The notes under the pieces are model-generated. The model saw only the letters and a list, made by a program, of their open reading frames with translations. It made no database searches and had not been told where the DNA came from. Positions 49,460-50,100 of a stretch of 50,100 nucleotides of DNA are shown one piece after another. The translations under genes and the position numbers were made by a program. Source of the DNA: Streptomyces sp. TRM70350 (GTDB lineage: Bacteria > Actinomycetota > Actinomycetes > Streptomycetales > Streptomycetaceae); NCBI RefSeq assembly GCF_019219825.1, contig NZ_JAHUXH010000043.1, positions 1-50,100 of the forward strand. Direction: 5' to 3'. The number at the start of each line of letters is the position of its first letter. Position 1 is the stretch's first letter.

Positions 49460-50100
49460 CTATCCGGCGTAGGTCTCGAACTCGGCGACCTGCGGGGTGC
49501 CGGACGAACCGGTGATCTGGAAGGTGATCTTGCGTAGTGAGATCTGGGGGAAGATGATGACTCCCGCCCCGCTGCCGGAGGTCAGGACGGCGCCGGTGTC
49601 GTGGTTGACGACCCGCCAGGAGCCGATGGTGCCCGCGCTGCCCGGCGTCTCCCTGATGTTGATCTTGGAAACCGAGGTGGCGGACCCCCACTTGATCGAG
49701 AGGGAACCGGTCGAGCCGGACGGCGACCAGTAGGTGCTCATGTCTCCGTCCCGCACGTTGCCGTAGCTCGTGCCGGAGGCCTTGCTGGACCCGTCGGATC
49801 CGGCTCCGATGCTGAGGTTGGTCCCGCTGGGCTGGGTCGGCGTCGGTGTGGGCGTCGGTGTGGGCGTGGGTGTCGGTGTGGGCGACTGCGGGGAGCAGTT
49901 GCCGTCCGACACCTGAAGGCCCTTGTTGGCGCCCGCCGTCGCGCTCACGATGCCCGGCACGCAACTGGCCGCGTCGAGGCGGTAGGAGTACGGGATGCTG
50001 ACGGTGGTGTTGGACTGCGGGTTCGGGCCGGCCGGGTTGTTCTCGCTGCCCGGGCTGGACCAGGTCACGTTGTCGAAGATGTTGCCGCCGACCTGCCAGG
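49460..50100 (-). CDS. Secreted pectate lyase-like enzyme, C-terminal part, cut by window edge
   Basis: The frame is open to the window's end; the GTG at 50068 is internal, since the upstream codons read WQVGGNIFDNVTWSS. The first visible part (about 70 residues) matches the end of family 1 polysaccharide lyases from Streptomyces (YSYRLDAASCVPGIVSATAGANKG). Next is a (PT)n linker (49838-49890), then a 115-residue beta-sandwich like an F5/8 type C or carbohydrate-binding domain (LSIGAGSDGSSKAS, DGDMSTYWSPSGS, SLSIKWG, INIRETPG, FETYAG). The enzyme probably binds and cleaves plant pectin outside the cell. Confidence 0.75.
   Translation of the reverse strand, partial: WQVGGNIFDNVTWSSPGSENNPAGPNPQSNTTVSIPYSYRLDAASCVPGIVSATAGANKGLQVSDGNCSPQSPTPTPTPTPTPTPTPTQPSGTNLSIGAGSDGSSKASGTSYGNVRDGDMSTYWSPSGSTGSLSIKWGSATSVSKINIRETPGSAGTIGSWRVVNHDTGAVLTSGSGAGVIIFPQISLRKITFQITGSSGTPQVAEFETYAG

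Noticed and set aside
49838..49890. Short tandem GGTGTGGGCGTC-type repeat as a regulatory microsatellite
   Set aside because: It simply codes the Pro-Thr linker of a secreted enzyme, a common arrangement.

Overview
This window reads as the chromosome of a Streptomyces. The coding density is high, third codon positions are strongly G/C, GTG starts and 4-base gene overlaps are common, and from about 13.6 kb rightward the gene order (ychF, ppgK, ispH, xseA/xseB, a nitroreductase, glpX, a WhiB-like gene, both fumarases, a DUF402 gene, a PP2C phosphatase, a bifunctional PBP, oxyR/ahpC/ahpD, a PIN-PhoH gene, uppS) matches what I remember of the S. coelicolor SCO5020s-SCO5060s core. No database was searched.

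Left part (1 to about 13.6 kb) is accessory DNA. From 8.0 to 13.5 kb it carries an integrative mobilizable element: HUH relaxase, a DUF3631 ATPase fused to a MobC-like domain, an excisionase-type HTH protein, an XRE regulator, and a tyrosine integrase broken by one frameshift. The integrase faces the 3' end of ychF, so the right attachment site probably lies in 13.52-13.65 kb; the left site is not in the window. From 1 to 7.9 kb there is cargo: a three-gene operon read leftward (XRE/TPR-like regulator, Nudix hydrolase, CxxC protein) facing four genes read rightward (unknown protein, degenerate APH-like kinase, SAM methyltransferase, HAD protein). This divergent pair is the best candidate for an undescribed system.

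Middle part (13.6-38 kb) is core metabolism and envelope: YchF, polyphosphate glucokinase, IspH, exonuclease VII, class II FBPase, class I and class II fumarases, a PP2C regulator with an ATPase domain, a penicillin-binding protein with a Thr/Glu/Pro tail, an SPFH/ribbon-helix-helix pair behind a perfect 14-bp palindrome, and a PadR-controlled ABC/FtsX transporter behind a long dyad.

Right part (38-50.1 kb) holds oxyR divergent from ahpCD with an inverted repeat between them, an AI-2E-type membrane protein, a secreted transglycosylase, PhoH, a cis-prenyltransferase, then a more variable stretch: a methyltransferase with a degenerate SAM motif, a DinB gene whose frame runs antisense across an internally deleted luciferase-like pseudogene, a DHFR/RibD-like protein, a frameshifted DUF418 gene, a DUF192 gene and the end of a secreted pectate-lyase-like enzyme.

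The most striking non-genic feature is a pair of nearly identical 161-162 bp elements (18815-18975 and 48761-48922). Each has inverted ends, a TNA target duplication, a cloverleaf-like fold in the middle, and an insertion point exactly at the stop codon of the gene upstream. They look like a MITE; one copy splits the xseA-xseB operon.
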